The notes beneath the pieces were generated by a model. That model was not told the DNA's origin. It made no database searches and saw only the letters and a program-made list of their open reading frames with translations. The position numbers were made by a program, and so were the translations under genes. 37,067 bases of DNA from Nocardiopsis sp. MG754419. GTDB taxonomy: Bacteria; Actinomycetota; Actinomycetes; Streptosporangiales; Streptosporangiaceae. Positions 7,994 to 16,213 of this stretch are shown here, piece by piece. The stretch spans positions 1 through 37,067 of the forward strand of contig NZ_QOCZ01000039.1 in the NCBI RefSeq assembly GCF_018207095.1. The letters run 5' to 3'. The first letter of the stretch is position 1; every line of letters starts with the position of its first letter.

Positions 7994-8398
7994 TCAGCGG
8001 CCGGCGACCAGGTCGCTGCCGGGGACCGGCTCGGCGGGGTCGTTACCGAGCGCGAGGATCCGGTTGTCGCGGTCCACGTGCACGATGTGCTGGACGTGGT
8101 CGGCGCGCTCCCTCTCGTCCACCTGGGCGTAGCCGATGATGATGACGAGGTCGCCGGGGCTCACCAGGCGCGCGGCGGCGCCGTTGATCCCGATGACCCC
8201 GCTGCCGCGCTCTCCCACCAGGGCGTAGGTGACCAGGCGGGCACCGTTGTCGATGTCGACGATGTGCACCTGCTCACCGTCGACGATGTCGGCGGCGTCC
8301 ATCAGGTCGGCGTCGATGGTGACCGAACCCACGTAGTGGAGGTCGGCCTGGGTGACCGTGGCGCGGTGGATCTTGCCGTTCATGAGGGTGCGCAGCAC
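7994..8398 (-). CDS. panD: Aspartate 1-decarboxylase
   Basis: A 134-aa pyruvoyl-dependent enzyme that converts L-aspartate to beta-alanine for pantothenate and coenzyme A. The self-cleavage site is clear: Gly24-Ser25 in [10 protein letters not shown], where Ser25 becomes the pyruvoyl group. The substrate-binding stretch GINGAAARL is also intact. Length is normal for the family. The GTG start at 8398 gives [20 protein letters not shown], matching actinobacterial PanD; ATG at 8383 is a less likely alternative. No panC or panB is adjacent. Confidence 0.95.
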   Translation of the reverse strand: MLRTLMNGKIHRATVTQADLHYVGSVTIDADLMDAADIVDGEQVHIVDIDNGARLVTYALVGERGSGVIGINGAAARLVSPGDLVIIIGYAQVDERERADHVQHIVHVDRDNRILALGNDPAEPVPGSDLVAGR

Positions 8399-8781
8399 AG
8401 CTCAAGCCTCGTTTCAGGGTGTCTCGCGGAACTACAGGCCCCTGTCGGGGTCCCGTGCGTCTCCCATGATGACGCCACCGACGTACCGCCTCGGCCACCG
8501 GGGCACCACTACGCCGACCAACGCCCGCTCCCGGCCGGATGTTCCGCCGTGGCCCGCGCCCAGGGACGCGCCCGGACCGTGCGCGGTGTCCACACCGACG
8601 GGGGCGGACGGCCGGCACTCCCCCGTTCCCTCCTCGCACCCGCACCCGAGGGCCCTCCGCTCGGGGTCGAGGCTCCCCTGACCTGCGCGGTCCCCGCGTG
8701 TGCGTGCGGGGACGCGGGAGGCCCCGTGTGAGGATCGGTGCCGGGCGCCGGGGGCGCGCCCGCGACGGAGGGACTTGGACC
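8399..8781. other. Intergenic region between divergent genes
   Basis: About 380 bp between panD and the amine oxidase gene. I see no credible gene: reading frames here have random residue composition and no ribosome sites. The only notable structure is a hairpin at 8690-8713 (annotated separately). Promoters for both flanking genes must lie here but are not obvious. Confidence 0.4.
8690..8713. repeat. Perfect 8-bp inverted repeat
   Basis: GTCCCCGC at 8690-8697 pairs with GCGGGGAC at 8706-8713 across an 8-nt loop, about 70 bp upstream of the amine oxidase start. It could be a leader hairpin, a terminator for readthrough, or an operator; the sequence alone does not decide. Confidence 0.4.
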
Positions 8782-10122
8782 GTGCAGGGATCACACGAAC
8801 ACCACGACGCCGTCGTGATCGGGGCCGGGTTCGCCGGTTTGGCCGCGGCCCGGGAGCTGGTTGAGGCCGGACTTTCCGTCCGGGTGTTGGAGGCCCGGAA
8901 CCGGGTGGGCGGGCGCGCCCTCACCCGGCACCTGCCCGACGGCACCCTGCTGGAGTTGGGAGGCCAGTGGATCGGCCCGAACCAGGAGCTCGTCTCCGCC
9001 CTCGTGGAGCACCACGGCCTCGCCACCTACCCCACCCCACGGGAGGGCGACCCCGTGGTCGACCTGGACGGGGAACGCCGGACCGCCCCTCCCGAGGAGG
9101 TGGACGCCCTCCTGGACGAGATCGACCTCCTGGCCCTCCAGGTCCTGCCCGAACGCCCCTGGGACGCTCCCGAGGCCCGTGCCTGGGACCAGCAGACCTT
9201 CGCCTCCTGGTTGGTGGGCACCGCCTACTCCGAGACCACGCTGCGGTACGTGGCCCGCCTCATCTCCGGCGGCCTCCTGGCCTCCGCGGCCGGGGAGTCC
9301 TCCCTGTTGGAGACGCTGTTCTACGTGGCCTCGGGCGGCGGTGTCCAGGCCCTTCTGGCCTACGAGGGCGGCGCCCAGGAGCGACGGATCGTCGGCGGGG
9401 CGCAGACCCTCGCCGAGCGCATGGCCGCGGCGTTGCCACCGGGCGTCCTTCGTCCGGGCGCGCCGGTGACGACGGTGGAGTACAACGCGTCCGGCGCCCG
9501 CGTGAGCACCACCGCGCACGCCTACTCCGCCGACCGGGTGATCGTGGCGGTCCCGCCCACCCTGGCGGCCCGCATCCGCTACGACCCGCCGCTACCGGGG
9601 CTCAACGACGGCGCTCTGCAGCGCACCCCCGCCGGCAGCGCCCTGAAGGTGCACGCCGTCTACCCCACGCCCTTCTGGCGTGAGAGCGGGCTGTCGGGGG
9701 TGTCCACGTCCGCGTCCGGGGTGCTCACCGAGACCGTCGACAACACCCCGCCGGGCTCACCCCGGGCCGTGCTCACCGGTTTCGTGTACGGCGAGGAGTC
9801 GGTGCTCCTTCGCGCGCACGAGCCGGGAGAGCGCCGTCGGATCGTGCTGTCGCGCCTGGGAGATCTCTTCGGCGCCCCGGCCCTGCACCCCGACGACTAC
9901 GTGGAGTTCGACTGGTCGGACGAGGAATGGACCCGGGGGTGTTTCTCCGGGCACCTGGTGCCGGGCACCACCGTCACCTTCGGCCCGGCCCTGCGCACCC
10001 CCGTGGAGGTGGTGCACTGGGCCGGGACCGAGACGGCCACCCGGTGGAACGGCTACTTCGACGGCGCCCTGTCCTCGGGGCGGCGGGCCGCCACCGAGGT
10101 CCGTGAGGCACTGGGCAGCTGA
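8782..10122 (+). CDS. Flavin-containing amine oxidase
   Basis: A 446-aa FAD enzyme of the monoamine oxidase family, which oxidises amines to aldehydes and releases ammonia and hydrogen peroxide. The N-terminal Rossmann motif GAGFAGLAAAREL, the glutamate at the end of the second strand (VLEARNRVGGRA) and the C-terminal flavin motif HWAGTETATRWNGYFDGAL are all present. The GTG at 8782 is preceded by GGAGGG at 8767-8772; longer frames upstream are not gene-like. No signal peptide, so it acts in the cytoplasm. Putrescine or an aromatic monoamine are possible substrates. It converges on the helicase gene with only 11 bp between stops. Confidence 0.9.
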   Translation: MQGSHEHHDAVVIGAGFAGLAAARELVEAGLSVRVLEARNRVGGRALTRHLPDGTLLELGGQWIGPNQELVSALVEHHGLATYPTPREGDPVVDLDGERRTAPPEEVDALLDEIDLLALQVLPERPWDAPEARAWDQQTFASWLVGTAYSETTLRYVARLISGGLLASAAGESSLLETLFYVASGGGVQALLAYEGGAQERRIVGGAQTLAERMAAALPPGVLRPGAPVTTVEYNASGARVSTTAHAYSADRVIVAVPPTLAARIRYDPPLPGLNDGALQRTPAGSALKVHAVYPTPFWRESGLSGVSTSASGVLTETVDNTPPGSPRAVLTGFVYGEESVLLRAHEPGERRRIVLSRLGDLFGAPALHPDDYVEFDWSDEEWTRGCFSGHLVPGTTVTFGPALRTPVEVVHWAGTETATRWNGYFDGALSSGRRAATEVREALGS

Positions 10123-10133
10123 ACCACCGATGA

Positions 10134-12980
10134 TCAGGTGAGCGAGGAGTAGGCCACCACGCCACGGCGCACCAGTTCGGCCGCCTTACGGGCGTTGGAG
10201 CGCACCGTGGGGTCACCGGCCGCGCCGGAGATCTGGCCGAGCATGTCCACCAGCATCTTGGCGGTGCGCACGAAGTCGCCGGCGGTCATGTCGGACTGGC
10301 GCAGGATGGCGTCGAGCCGGTCGCCTCGGGCCCACCGGTGGGCCGTCCAGACGAAGCCCAGGTCGGGCCGGCGCAGGAACGACACCCGGTGGCGGGCCTC
10401 CACCTCGTTGAGCTCGCCCCACAGCCGCAGCATCTCGTCGAGTGTCTCCTCGACCCTGCCCTCGGGCAGGCGCGGATAGGGGTCGTCCCCACGGCGCGAC
10501 TCGTAGACCAGGGACGCGGCGCAGGCGGCCAGGTCCACCGGGTTGAGGTCGTCCCACACCCCGCGGCGCAGACACTCGGCCACGAGCAGGTCCAGCTCGG
10601 AGTAGATCTTGGCGAGCCGGCCCCCGTCCTCGGAGACGTCGTCGCCGGACAGGTAGTCCAGGTCCTCCAGGACACCGCACACCCGGTCGAAGGTGCGGGA
10701 GATGACGTGTGAACGCCCCTCGACACGGCGTCGCAGGGCGTCGGTGTCCTTCCGTGTGCGCATGTGACGCTCGGCCCAACGGGCGTGGTCCTCGCGGTCC
10801 GCGCACCCGTGGCAGGGATGCGCGCGCAGCTCGGAACGGAGCCGCTTGATCTCGGAGTCCTCCTGGTCGCCCCTGCCTCGCCCACGGTCGGGGCCGGGCG
10901 CGGTGCCCTGGTCCTTGAGTTTGTTGCGCAGGGTGGAGGCCAGGTCCTGGCGCGAGCGCGGGGATCGCACCGAGAACGACTTGGGGATCCGCATACGCCC
11001 GGACGGGGTGACCGGGACGGTGAAGTCACTGGAGTTGATCCGCTTGACCTGCTTGTCCACGGTCAGCACCAGCGGCGCCGGCAGGTCATGGCGCAGCCCC
11101 GGGTCCAGCACGACCGCGTGCCCGGAGTACCGCCCCGAGGGGATGCGGATGATGTCACCGGTCTTGAGCAGCTCCAGGCTCTCCAGGGCGTCGTCCTTGC
11201 GGCGTGCCGACCGGTTCTTGGCCAGCATGGACTCCCGGTCGCTCAGTGCGCGACGCAGGGAGGCGTACTCCATGAAGTCGCCCAGGTGGCACTCGGCCGC
11301 CTTGGCGTAGCCCTCCAGGGCCTCCTCGTGCTTGCGCAGCTGCTTGACGAGTCCCACGACGGCGCGGTCGGCCTGGAACTGGGCGAAGGACGCCTCCAGC
11401 ATGGCGCGGCTGCGCCTGCGTCCCACCTGCCCGACCAGGTTGACCGCCATGTTGTACGACGGTTGGAAGCTGGAGTTGAGCGGATAGGTGCGGGTGCCCG
11501 CCAGACCGGCGATCGTCTCCGGGTCGCTGCCGGCCTGCCAGACCACGACCGCGTGACCCTCCACGTCGATACCGCGACGTCCGGCACGACCCGTGAGCTG
11601 AGTGTACTCGCCCGGGGTGAGCAGCGCGTGGGTCTCGCCGTTCCACTTGTCGAGCTTCTCGATGACCACCGATCGGGCCGGCATGTTGATGCCCAGGGCC
11701 AGGGTCTCGGTGGCGAAGACGGCACGGATCAGTCCCTGGGAGAACAGGTGCTCGACGATCTCCTTGAAGGTGGGCAGCATGCCCGCGTGGTGCGCGGCGA
11801 TCCCCGCCTCCAGGGCGCGCAACCAACCGTCGAATCCGAGCACCGTGAGGTCGGCGCGGGGGATGTCCGCGCAGCGCGACTCGGCGTACTCCCGGATGCG
11901 GTCGGCCTCCTCCGGAGTGGTCAGGACCAGCCCCGAGGCCACGCACTGGCGGACGGCGTCGTCACAACCGGCGCGGCTGAAGATGAAGGTGATGGCGGGG
12001 AGCAGGCCTTCGGCGTCCAGCTCCTCGATGATCATGGGACGGCTCGGCGGGACGAACCGCGTGCGCGGACGCACGTTGCCGCGGGCCCGCGACTGCGGGT
12101 GGCGGCGCCGGTTGGCCAGCTGCGTGGTGCGGGCGTCGTCCTCCGCCGCCCGGGTCAGGAACGGGTTGATGTGCAGGGTGCGCCCGCCCACCCTGATCTC
12201 CCGGGGTTGCCGTTGGTGGGCGCGGCGGCGTTCACGTGTGCGCTTGGAACGCCGACCCGAGGACTCGTCGTCCTCGGAGCCCGCGGTGTCCTCGGCCTCG
12301 ATGTCGACGAACAGGTCGTTCATCCGCTTACCGACCATGACGTGCTGCCACAGCGGCACGGGCCGCGTCTCGTCCACGATCACCGTGGTGTCGCCGCGCA
12401 CCTGCTGGAGCCACTCGCCGAACTCCTCGGCGTTGCTGACCGTGGCCGACAGCGCGACCATGCGCACCGACTCGGGCAGGTGGATGATCACCTCCTCCCA
12501 GACCGCGCCGCGGAAGCGGTCGGCGAGGTAGTGCACCTCGTCCATGACCACGTACGCGAGGCCGCCCAGGGTGGACGAGCCCTCGTACAGCATGTTGCGC
12601 AGCACCTCGGTGGTCATGACCACCACGGGCGCCTCACCGTTGACGCTGTTGTCCCCGGTGAGCAGGCCGACCTGTTCGCTGCCGTAGCGTTTGACGAGGT
12701 CGTTGTACTTCTGGTTGGACAGGGCCTTGATGGGGGTGGTGTAGAAGCACTTGGTGCCCTCGGCCAGGGCACGGTGCACGGCGAACTCTCCGACCACGGT
12801 CTTGCCCGAACCGGTGGGAGCGGCGACCAGCACCCCGTGTCCGTTCTCCAGGGCCTTGCAGGCCTCGATCTGGAAGGGGTCGAACTCGAAGCCGTAGAGC
12901 GCTTGGAAGGCCTCGATGGCGGCGCTGGACGCGCCCTGTCGCCGACGGAAGGCGGCGTACCGCTCAGCGTGACTACTCAT
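10134..12980 (-). CDS. SKI2/Mtr4-like DEAD/DEAH-box RNA helicase (HelY type)
   Basis: A 948-aa superfamily 2 helicase. Motif I is APTGSGKT (residues 54-61), motif II DEVH (147-150), motif III SAT (about 178-180), and motif VI QLTGRAGRRGID; the C-terminal third has the DSHCT-type helical domain seen in Mtr4 and Ski2. A highly charged insertion of about 85 residues (SEDDESSGRRSKRTRERRRAH region, about 235-320) interrupts the core between the two RecA lobes. The homologous gene is HelY in Mycobacterium, also next to tatC. It starts 12 bp after the lipid-kinase stop, so the two are co-transcribed. A role in RNA processing or decay is likely but not shown here. Confidence 0.9.
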   Translation of the reverse strand: MSSHAERYAAFRRRQGASSAAIEAFQALYGFEFDPFQIEACKALENGHGVLVAAPTGSGKTVVGEFAVHRALAEGTKCFYTTPIKALSNQKYNDLVKRYGSEQVGLLTGDNSVNGEAPVVVMTTEVLRNMLYEGSSTLGGLAYVVMDEVHYLADRFRGAVWEEVIIHLPESVRMVALSATVSNAEEFGEWLQQVRGDTTVIVDETRPVPLWQHVMVGKRMNDLFVDIEAEDTAGSEDDESSGRRSKRTRERRRAHQRQPREIRVGGRTLHINPFLTRAAEDDARTTQLANRRRHPQSRARGNVRPRTRFVPPSRPMIIEELDAEGLLPAITFIFSRAGCDDAVRQCVASGLVLTTPEEADRIREYAESRCADIPRADLTVLGFDGWLRALEAGIAAHHAGMLPTFKEIVEHLFSQGLIRAVFATETLALGINMPARSVVIEKLDKWNGETHALLTPGEYTQLTGRAGRRGIDVEGHAVVVWQAGSDPETIAGLAGTRTYPLNSSFQPSYNMAVNLVGQVGRRRSRAMLEASFAQFQADRAVVGLVKQLRKHEEALEGYAKAAECHLGDFMEYASLRRALSDRESMLAKNRSARRKDDALESLELLKTGDIIRIPSGRYSGHAVVLDPGLRHDLPAPLVLTVDKQVKRINSSDFTVPVTPSGRMRIPKSFSVRSPRSRQDLASTLRNKLKDQGTAPGPDRGRGRGDQEDSEIKRLRSELRAHPCHGCADREDHARWAERHMRTRKDTDALRRRVEGRSHVISRTFDRVCGVLEDLDYLSGDDVSEDGGRLAKIYSELDLLVAECLRRGVWDDLNPVDLAACAASLVYESRRGDDPYPRLPEGRVEETLDEMLRLWGELNEVEARHRVSFLRRPDLGFVWTAHRWARGDRLDAILRQSDMTAGDFVRTAKMLVDMLGQISGAAGDPTVRSNARKAAELVRRGVVAYSSLT

Positions 12981-12992
12981 AGGCCTCTCAGC

Positions 12993-13889
12993 CTATGAGG
13001 TCGGCTCCAACATCTCGACCGATTTGGGCACCACCTGGCACGTCAGTGTCGGTGGCCCCATGCGTTCCCCGTCGGCGTAGGCCACGCCGGCCTCACCACG
13101 GATGGTGACGGTGGCGCCGCGTTCCCGCCGCACCTCCTCCAGCTCCAGGTGACTGCCGTTGAGGAGCCGGGGGAACTGCAGCACGAAACGGCTCAGCGGC
13201 GCCTCGCGCATGAGGACCACGTCGAGCAGCCCGTCGTCGGGTTCGGCGCCGGCGCACATCTTCAGACCGCCGCCGTAGGAGTCGGTGTTGCCGACGGCCA
13301 CGAGCATGCCGGGTTCGGCGATCGTGCGCCCGTCGACCTCGACCTCGAAGTCGACGGGTGCGAAGGTGCGCAATTCGGCGACGATGCCGAACAGGTAGCC
13401 GGCACGTCCCATCCCGAACCGGAAGTTGTTGACCCGTTCGTTCACCCGGGCGTCGAACCCGCAGGCGAGGACGCTCATGTAGTACCGCCGGGTGCCGTCC
13501 GGCAGGGTCAGGCGGACCACGTCGCTGGGTCGGGTGCGTCCGGCCAGGATGGCCTGGGCCAGATCACGGACGTTGGAGCGCCGGACGCCGAAGGCCCGGG
13601 CGACGTCGTTCCCACTCCCCGCGGGGACCACGGCCAACGGCACACCGCTGCCCACCACCCCCTGGAGCGCCTGGTGGACCAGTCCGTCGCCGCCGACGGC
13701 CACCAGAACGTCGGGGTGGTCGGAGACGGCCAGGCGGGCCAGACGCCTGCTGTCGGCGGCCGAACGGCCGGCGTACACGTGCACGCGGGCACCGGCGGAG
13801 CGCAGCGCCTCCTTGAGGCGTACCGCGATGGCGGCGGCTCGACGACGGCCGGCGGCCGGGTTGACCAGAAGTGCGATATGAGGGGACAT
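12993..13889 (-). CDS. Diacylglycerol/lipid kinase, DagK family
   Basis: A 298-aa cytoplasmic kinase of the DAGK/YegS type that phosphorylates a lipid alcohol such as diacylglycerol with ATP. The nucleotide motifs are visible: NPAAGRRR near residue 10, VAVGGDGLVHQ near 64, and VPAGSGNDVARAF near 87-99. The conserved SYGGGLKM and DGLLDVV segments follow. Length is typical. An AAGGA site 7 nt upstream sets the ATG at 13889. It is followed after 12 nt by the helicase gene. A terminator-like hairpin separates it from the upstream DUF397 gene. Confidence 0.9.
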   Translation of the reverse strand: MSPHIALLVNPAAGRRRAAAIAVRLKEALRSAGARVHVYAGRSAADSRRLARLAVSDHPDVLVAVGGDGLVHQALQGVVGSGVPLAVVPAGSGNDVARAFGVRRSNVRDLAQAILAGRTRPSDVVRLTLPDGTRRYYMSVLACGFDARVNERVNNFRFGMGRAGYLFGIVAELRTFAPVDFEVEVDGRTIAEPGMLVAVGNTDSYGGGLKMCAGAEPDDGLLDVVLMREAPLSRFVLQFPRLLNGSHLELEEVRRERGATVTIRGEAGVAYADGERMGPPTLTCQVVPKSVEMLEPTS

Positions 13890-13949
13890 ACCGGGTCCTT
13901 AGCTACCCAGGTCTGGGGATCGGGGGTGTGCGGGTCCGGTGAGGTTCCC

Positions 13950-13971
13950 GCACCCCTCGCGCCCGGGGTGC
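13950..13971 (-). terminator. Hairpin after the DUF397 gene
   Basis: Perfect 7-bp stem, GCACCCC at 13950-13956 with GGGGTGC at 13965-13971. A second imperfect hairpin overlaps just to its left (about 13923-13955). It lies directly downstream of the DUF397 stop on the minus strand. Confidence 0.5.
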
Positions 13972-13981
13972 GCGGACCTGC

Positions 13982-14407
13982 TCAGGCGCCCTCGTCGGTG
14001 GACGACCGCGCGGTTTCCTCACGCTGGCGGCGATGGTACTCCTCCAGTGCCCGGGGGGAGAGCAGCGGGGAGGGCACCCAGGTGGCCTCGACCTCGCTCT
14101 GGCCGCGCTGGATCTGGATCTCCTCCTCGCTGAGGTACTCCTCGGGGATGTCGAACTCCCCGTCACGGGCACCCAGGACGAACGCCTCCCACTCCGCGGG
14201 GGTGAAGAACAGCGTGCCCTTGTCCGGCGACTTGCCATCGCGAACGGCCCGGAACCCGTCCTCGAACTCGGCGACCTCCACGATCGCCTCGGATTCGGGG
14301 TCGGACAGGGACGAGCGCAACCACACCGCGTCGGTGGTGTCGTGCCACTTCTCGTTGCCCATGGCCTCGGGTGGAAGGTCCCGCCGGGCCTCGGTCTGCT
14401 CGCTCAT
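13982..14407 (-). CDS. DUF397-containing protein
   Basis: A 141-aa protein with a central DUF397 domain, seen as WLRSSLSDPESEAIVEVAEF, then the RAVRDGKSPDKGTLFFTPAEWEAFVLG segment and DGEFD. DUF397 proteins are small actinobacterial proteins that often accompany XRE-type regulators and may act as their partners. Here there is no XRE gene nearby, and there is an extra acidic C-terminal tail of about 45 residues. The ATG at 14407 is chosen because GGGAAG lies just upstream; an ATG five codons earlier is possible. Function unknown. Confidence 0.8.
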   Translation of the reverse strand: MSEQTEARRDLPPEAMGNEKWHDTTDAVWLRSSLSDPESEAIVEVAEFEDGFRAVRDGKSPDKGTLFFTPAEWEAFVLGARDGEFDIPEEYLSEEEIQIQRGQSEVEATWVPSPLLSPRALEEYHRRQREETARSSTDEGA

Positions 14408-14515
14408 CAGTGCTTCCCGCATCCGCTTCTGTGTCGAGGTGGCGACGGAGGCGTCGCCCCGCCACGAACACTAGCGCGGGTGCGGGTCGGGCCACACCCG
14501 GTTCGCGGTGACCGC

Positions 14516-15394
14516 TCAGTCGCCCCGACCGTTGCGCCCGCCGGAGTCGGTCTCCTCGAGTTCGTCCAGATCGGAGGGCCGATCGTCGATCTCGGAGATC
14601 TCGTCGTCGCCCAGGTCACCGGTGGGGTCGCGGCGCTTGCGGCGCCGGTCGTTGAGGAAGCAGAACAGCTCGGCGATCTCGAATAGCACGACCAGCGGGA
14701 TGGCGAGCGCCAGCATGGAGATGGGCTCGGCCGGCGTGATGATCGCGGCGATGAGGAAGGCGCAGAAGATGATCACGCGACGCCACTTGGCGATGGCCTC
14801 GTGAGGGAGGATCCCGACGATGTTGAGCAGGACCACCAACAGCGGCATCACGAAGCCGATGCCGAACATGCCCATCATGATGAGCATGTAGTCGAGGTAC
14901 TCGCCGATGGTGAGGAAGGGGTCGGCGTCATCGGGCAGGAACCCGAAGAGCATCTGCAGGGCCAGCGAGGTGATCGTGTAGGCCAGGGCGGCGCCGGCGA
15001 CGAACAGGATCCCCGCCAGCGGGGCGAAGATGTAGGCGTACTTCTTCTCGTGGCCGTGCAGGGCGGGGGCGACGAAGGCCCACAGCTGGTAGAGCCAGAG
15101 CGGTCCGGTGACCAGAGCGCCGACGAACAGCCACACCTTGAAGGCCACGAAGAAGGCGTCGAAGGGGCCGGTGACGATGAGGGAGCAGCCACCGCCCTCG
15201 ACCACGTGCGAGGCCGGCAGCGAGCAGTAGGGCGCGGTGAGGAAGTCCCACACCTGGTCGTAGAACACGGCCCCGAGCACGGCGCCCAGCCCGAGGATGA
15301 GCAGGGCCTTGGCCAACCGGTTGCGCAGCTCGCGCAGGTGGTCCATGAGCGGCATCCGGGCCTCCGGATTCGCCGCTCGGCTGCGGGGGCTCAT
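14516..15394 (-). CDS. tatC: Sec-independent translocase subunit TatC
   Basis: A 292-aa membrane protein with six helices, the receptor for twin-arginine signal peptides in the Tat export system. The N-terminal cytoplasmic motif MPLMDHLRELRNRL is the hallmark of the family; further conserved segments are FVAPALHGHEKK and FGIGFVMPL. The last 45 residues are an acidic hydrophilic tail (DDEISEIDDRPSDLDELEE), longer than in E. coli TatC but common in actinobacteria. It is downstream of tatA, with a 143-bp gap containing hairpins. Confidence 0.97.
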   Translation of the reverse strand: MSPRSRAANPEARMPLMDHLRELRNRLAKALLILGLGAVLGAVFYDQVWDFLTAPYCSLPASHVVEGGGCSLIVTGPFDAFFVAFKVWLFVGALVTGPLWLYQLWAFVAPALHGHEKKYAYIFAPLAGILFVAGAALAYTITSLALQMLFGFLPDDADPFLTIGEYLDYMLIMMGMFGIGFVMPLLVVLLNIVGILPHEAIAKWRRVIIFCAFLIAAIITPAEPISMLALAIPLVVLFEIAELFCFLNDRRRKRRDPTGDLGDDEISEIDDRPSDLDELEETDSGGRNGRGD

Positions 15395-15418
15395 CGTGGG
15401 GTCACTCTCTTCTCATCC

Positions 15419-15439
15419 GGGTCCGCGCCCCGCGGACCC
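15419..15439 (-). terminator. Hairpin between tatA and tatC
   Basis: Perfect 9-bp stem GGGTCCGCG / CGCGGACCC with a CCC loop (15419-15439). A second 9-bp inverted repeat, GTTCGGGCC at 15492-15500 with GGCCCGAAC at 15513-15521, lies closer to tatA. They may attenuate rather than end transcription, since TatA is needed in excess over TatC. Confidence 0.5.
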
Positions 15440-15538
15440 CCCTGACACAGACGTCCGGCGCGGCGCCCTCACGCGCCGCGCCAACTCACGGGTTCGGGCC
15501 GGACCGAACGTGGGCCCGAACGGGCACGAACCGGATCG

Positions 15539-15901
15539 CTACTGGTTGTAGGTCTGGTTGGTGGGCTCACCGGACTCGTTCACGATGCGCTGCCCGGGGG
15601 GAAGCTGCGGGTAGCCCTGCTGCTGGTTCTGCTGCGGGGCCGGCTCCTGCGGGGAGGCCTGGTTCTGCTGAGGCTGCTGGGCCTGCTGAGCCTGCTGGCT
15701 CTGCTGGTTCTGCTGCCTCTGTTGGCCGCCGCCCTGATCCTGGTTCTCGTTGTCGTCGTCGACCAGGCCCTTGCTCTCTGCCTTGAGGATGCGGGCGCTC
15801 CGTCCGAGGGAACGGGCCAGGTCCGGAAGCTTCTTGGCTCCGAAGAGCACGATGGCCAGGATCACCAGGACGGCGATGGTAGGTCCGTTGAACGGTCCCA
15901 T
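15539..15901 (-). CDS. tatA: Twin-arginine translocase subunit TatA
   Basis: A 120-aa protein with one N-terminal membrane helix (TIAVLVILAIVLFGAKKLPD), the FG-x-KKLP hinge and an amphipathic helix (LARSLGRSARILKAESKGL), the TatA/E signature. A GAGAGG site sets the ATG at 15901. The C-terminal half is a long low-complexity tail of glutamine and proline (QQRQQNQQSQQAQQ), typical of actinobacterial TatA. It forms the pore-like assembly of the Tat system. It sits downstream of the pafBC gene, as in Mycobacterium. Confidence 0.95.
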   Translation of the reverse strand: MGPFNGPTIAVLVILAIVLFGAKKLPDLARSLGRSARILKAESKGLVDDDNENQDQGGGQQRQQNQQSQQAQQAQQPQQNQASPQEPAPQQNQQQGYPQLPPGQRIVNESGEPTNQTYNQ

Positions 15902-15967
15902 GGTTCTACCTCTCTGTGGGGCGCGACCAAGCGCCTTCGATGGTACGCGCATCCGCGCCGAGGGGCG

Positions 15968-16153
15968 TCATCGCCGCGACCTCTCACGCCGGAGGCGCTC
16001 ACGCAGGTCGGCGCTGCTCGCCCGGTACCCGCCCGCCGCCCATGTCACCTTCTCGGAGAGCAGGCCGGCCTGACGTCGGATCCTCGACACGAGGACCCCG
16101 ACGACGCACGCACCGGCCACAACCAGGCCGAAAAGGACAGCGAGGGCGATCAC
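15968..16153 (-). CDS. Small one-helix membrane protein
   Basis: A 61-aa protein: a hydrophobic helix at about residues 2-22 (IALAVLFGLVVAGACVVGVLV) followed by a basic, arginine-rich tail (SADLRERLRRERSRR). The GTG start at 16153 has an AAGG-containing ribosome site (GATAAGGTAAGACC). It lies between pafBC and tatA, 60 bp after the former and 66 bp before the latter, so it is probably in the same operon. I do not recognise a family; the codon use and position support it being real. Confidence 0.6.
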   Translation of the reverse strand: MIALAVLFGLVVAGACVVGVLVSRIRRQAGLLSEKVTWAAGGYRASSADLRERLRRERSRR

Positions 16154-16213
16154 GGTCTTACCTTATCCCTTTCCCGGTGGCCTACACCTCGACCCCCGGT
16201 GAACGGTCGGGCC

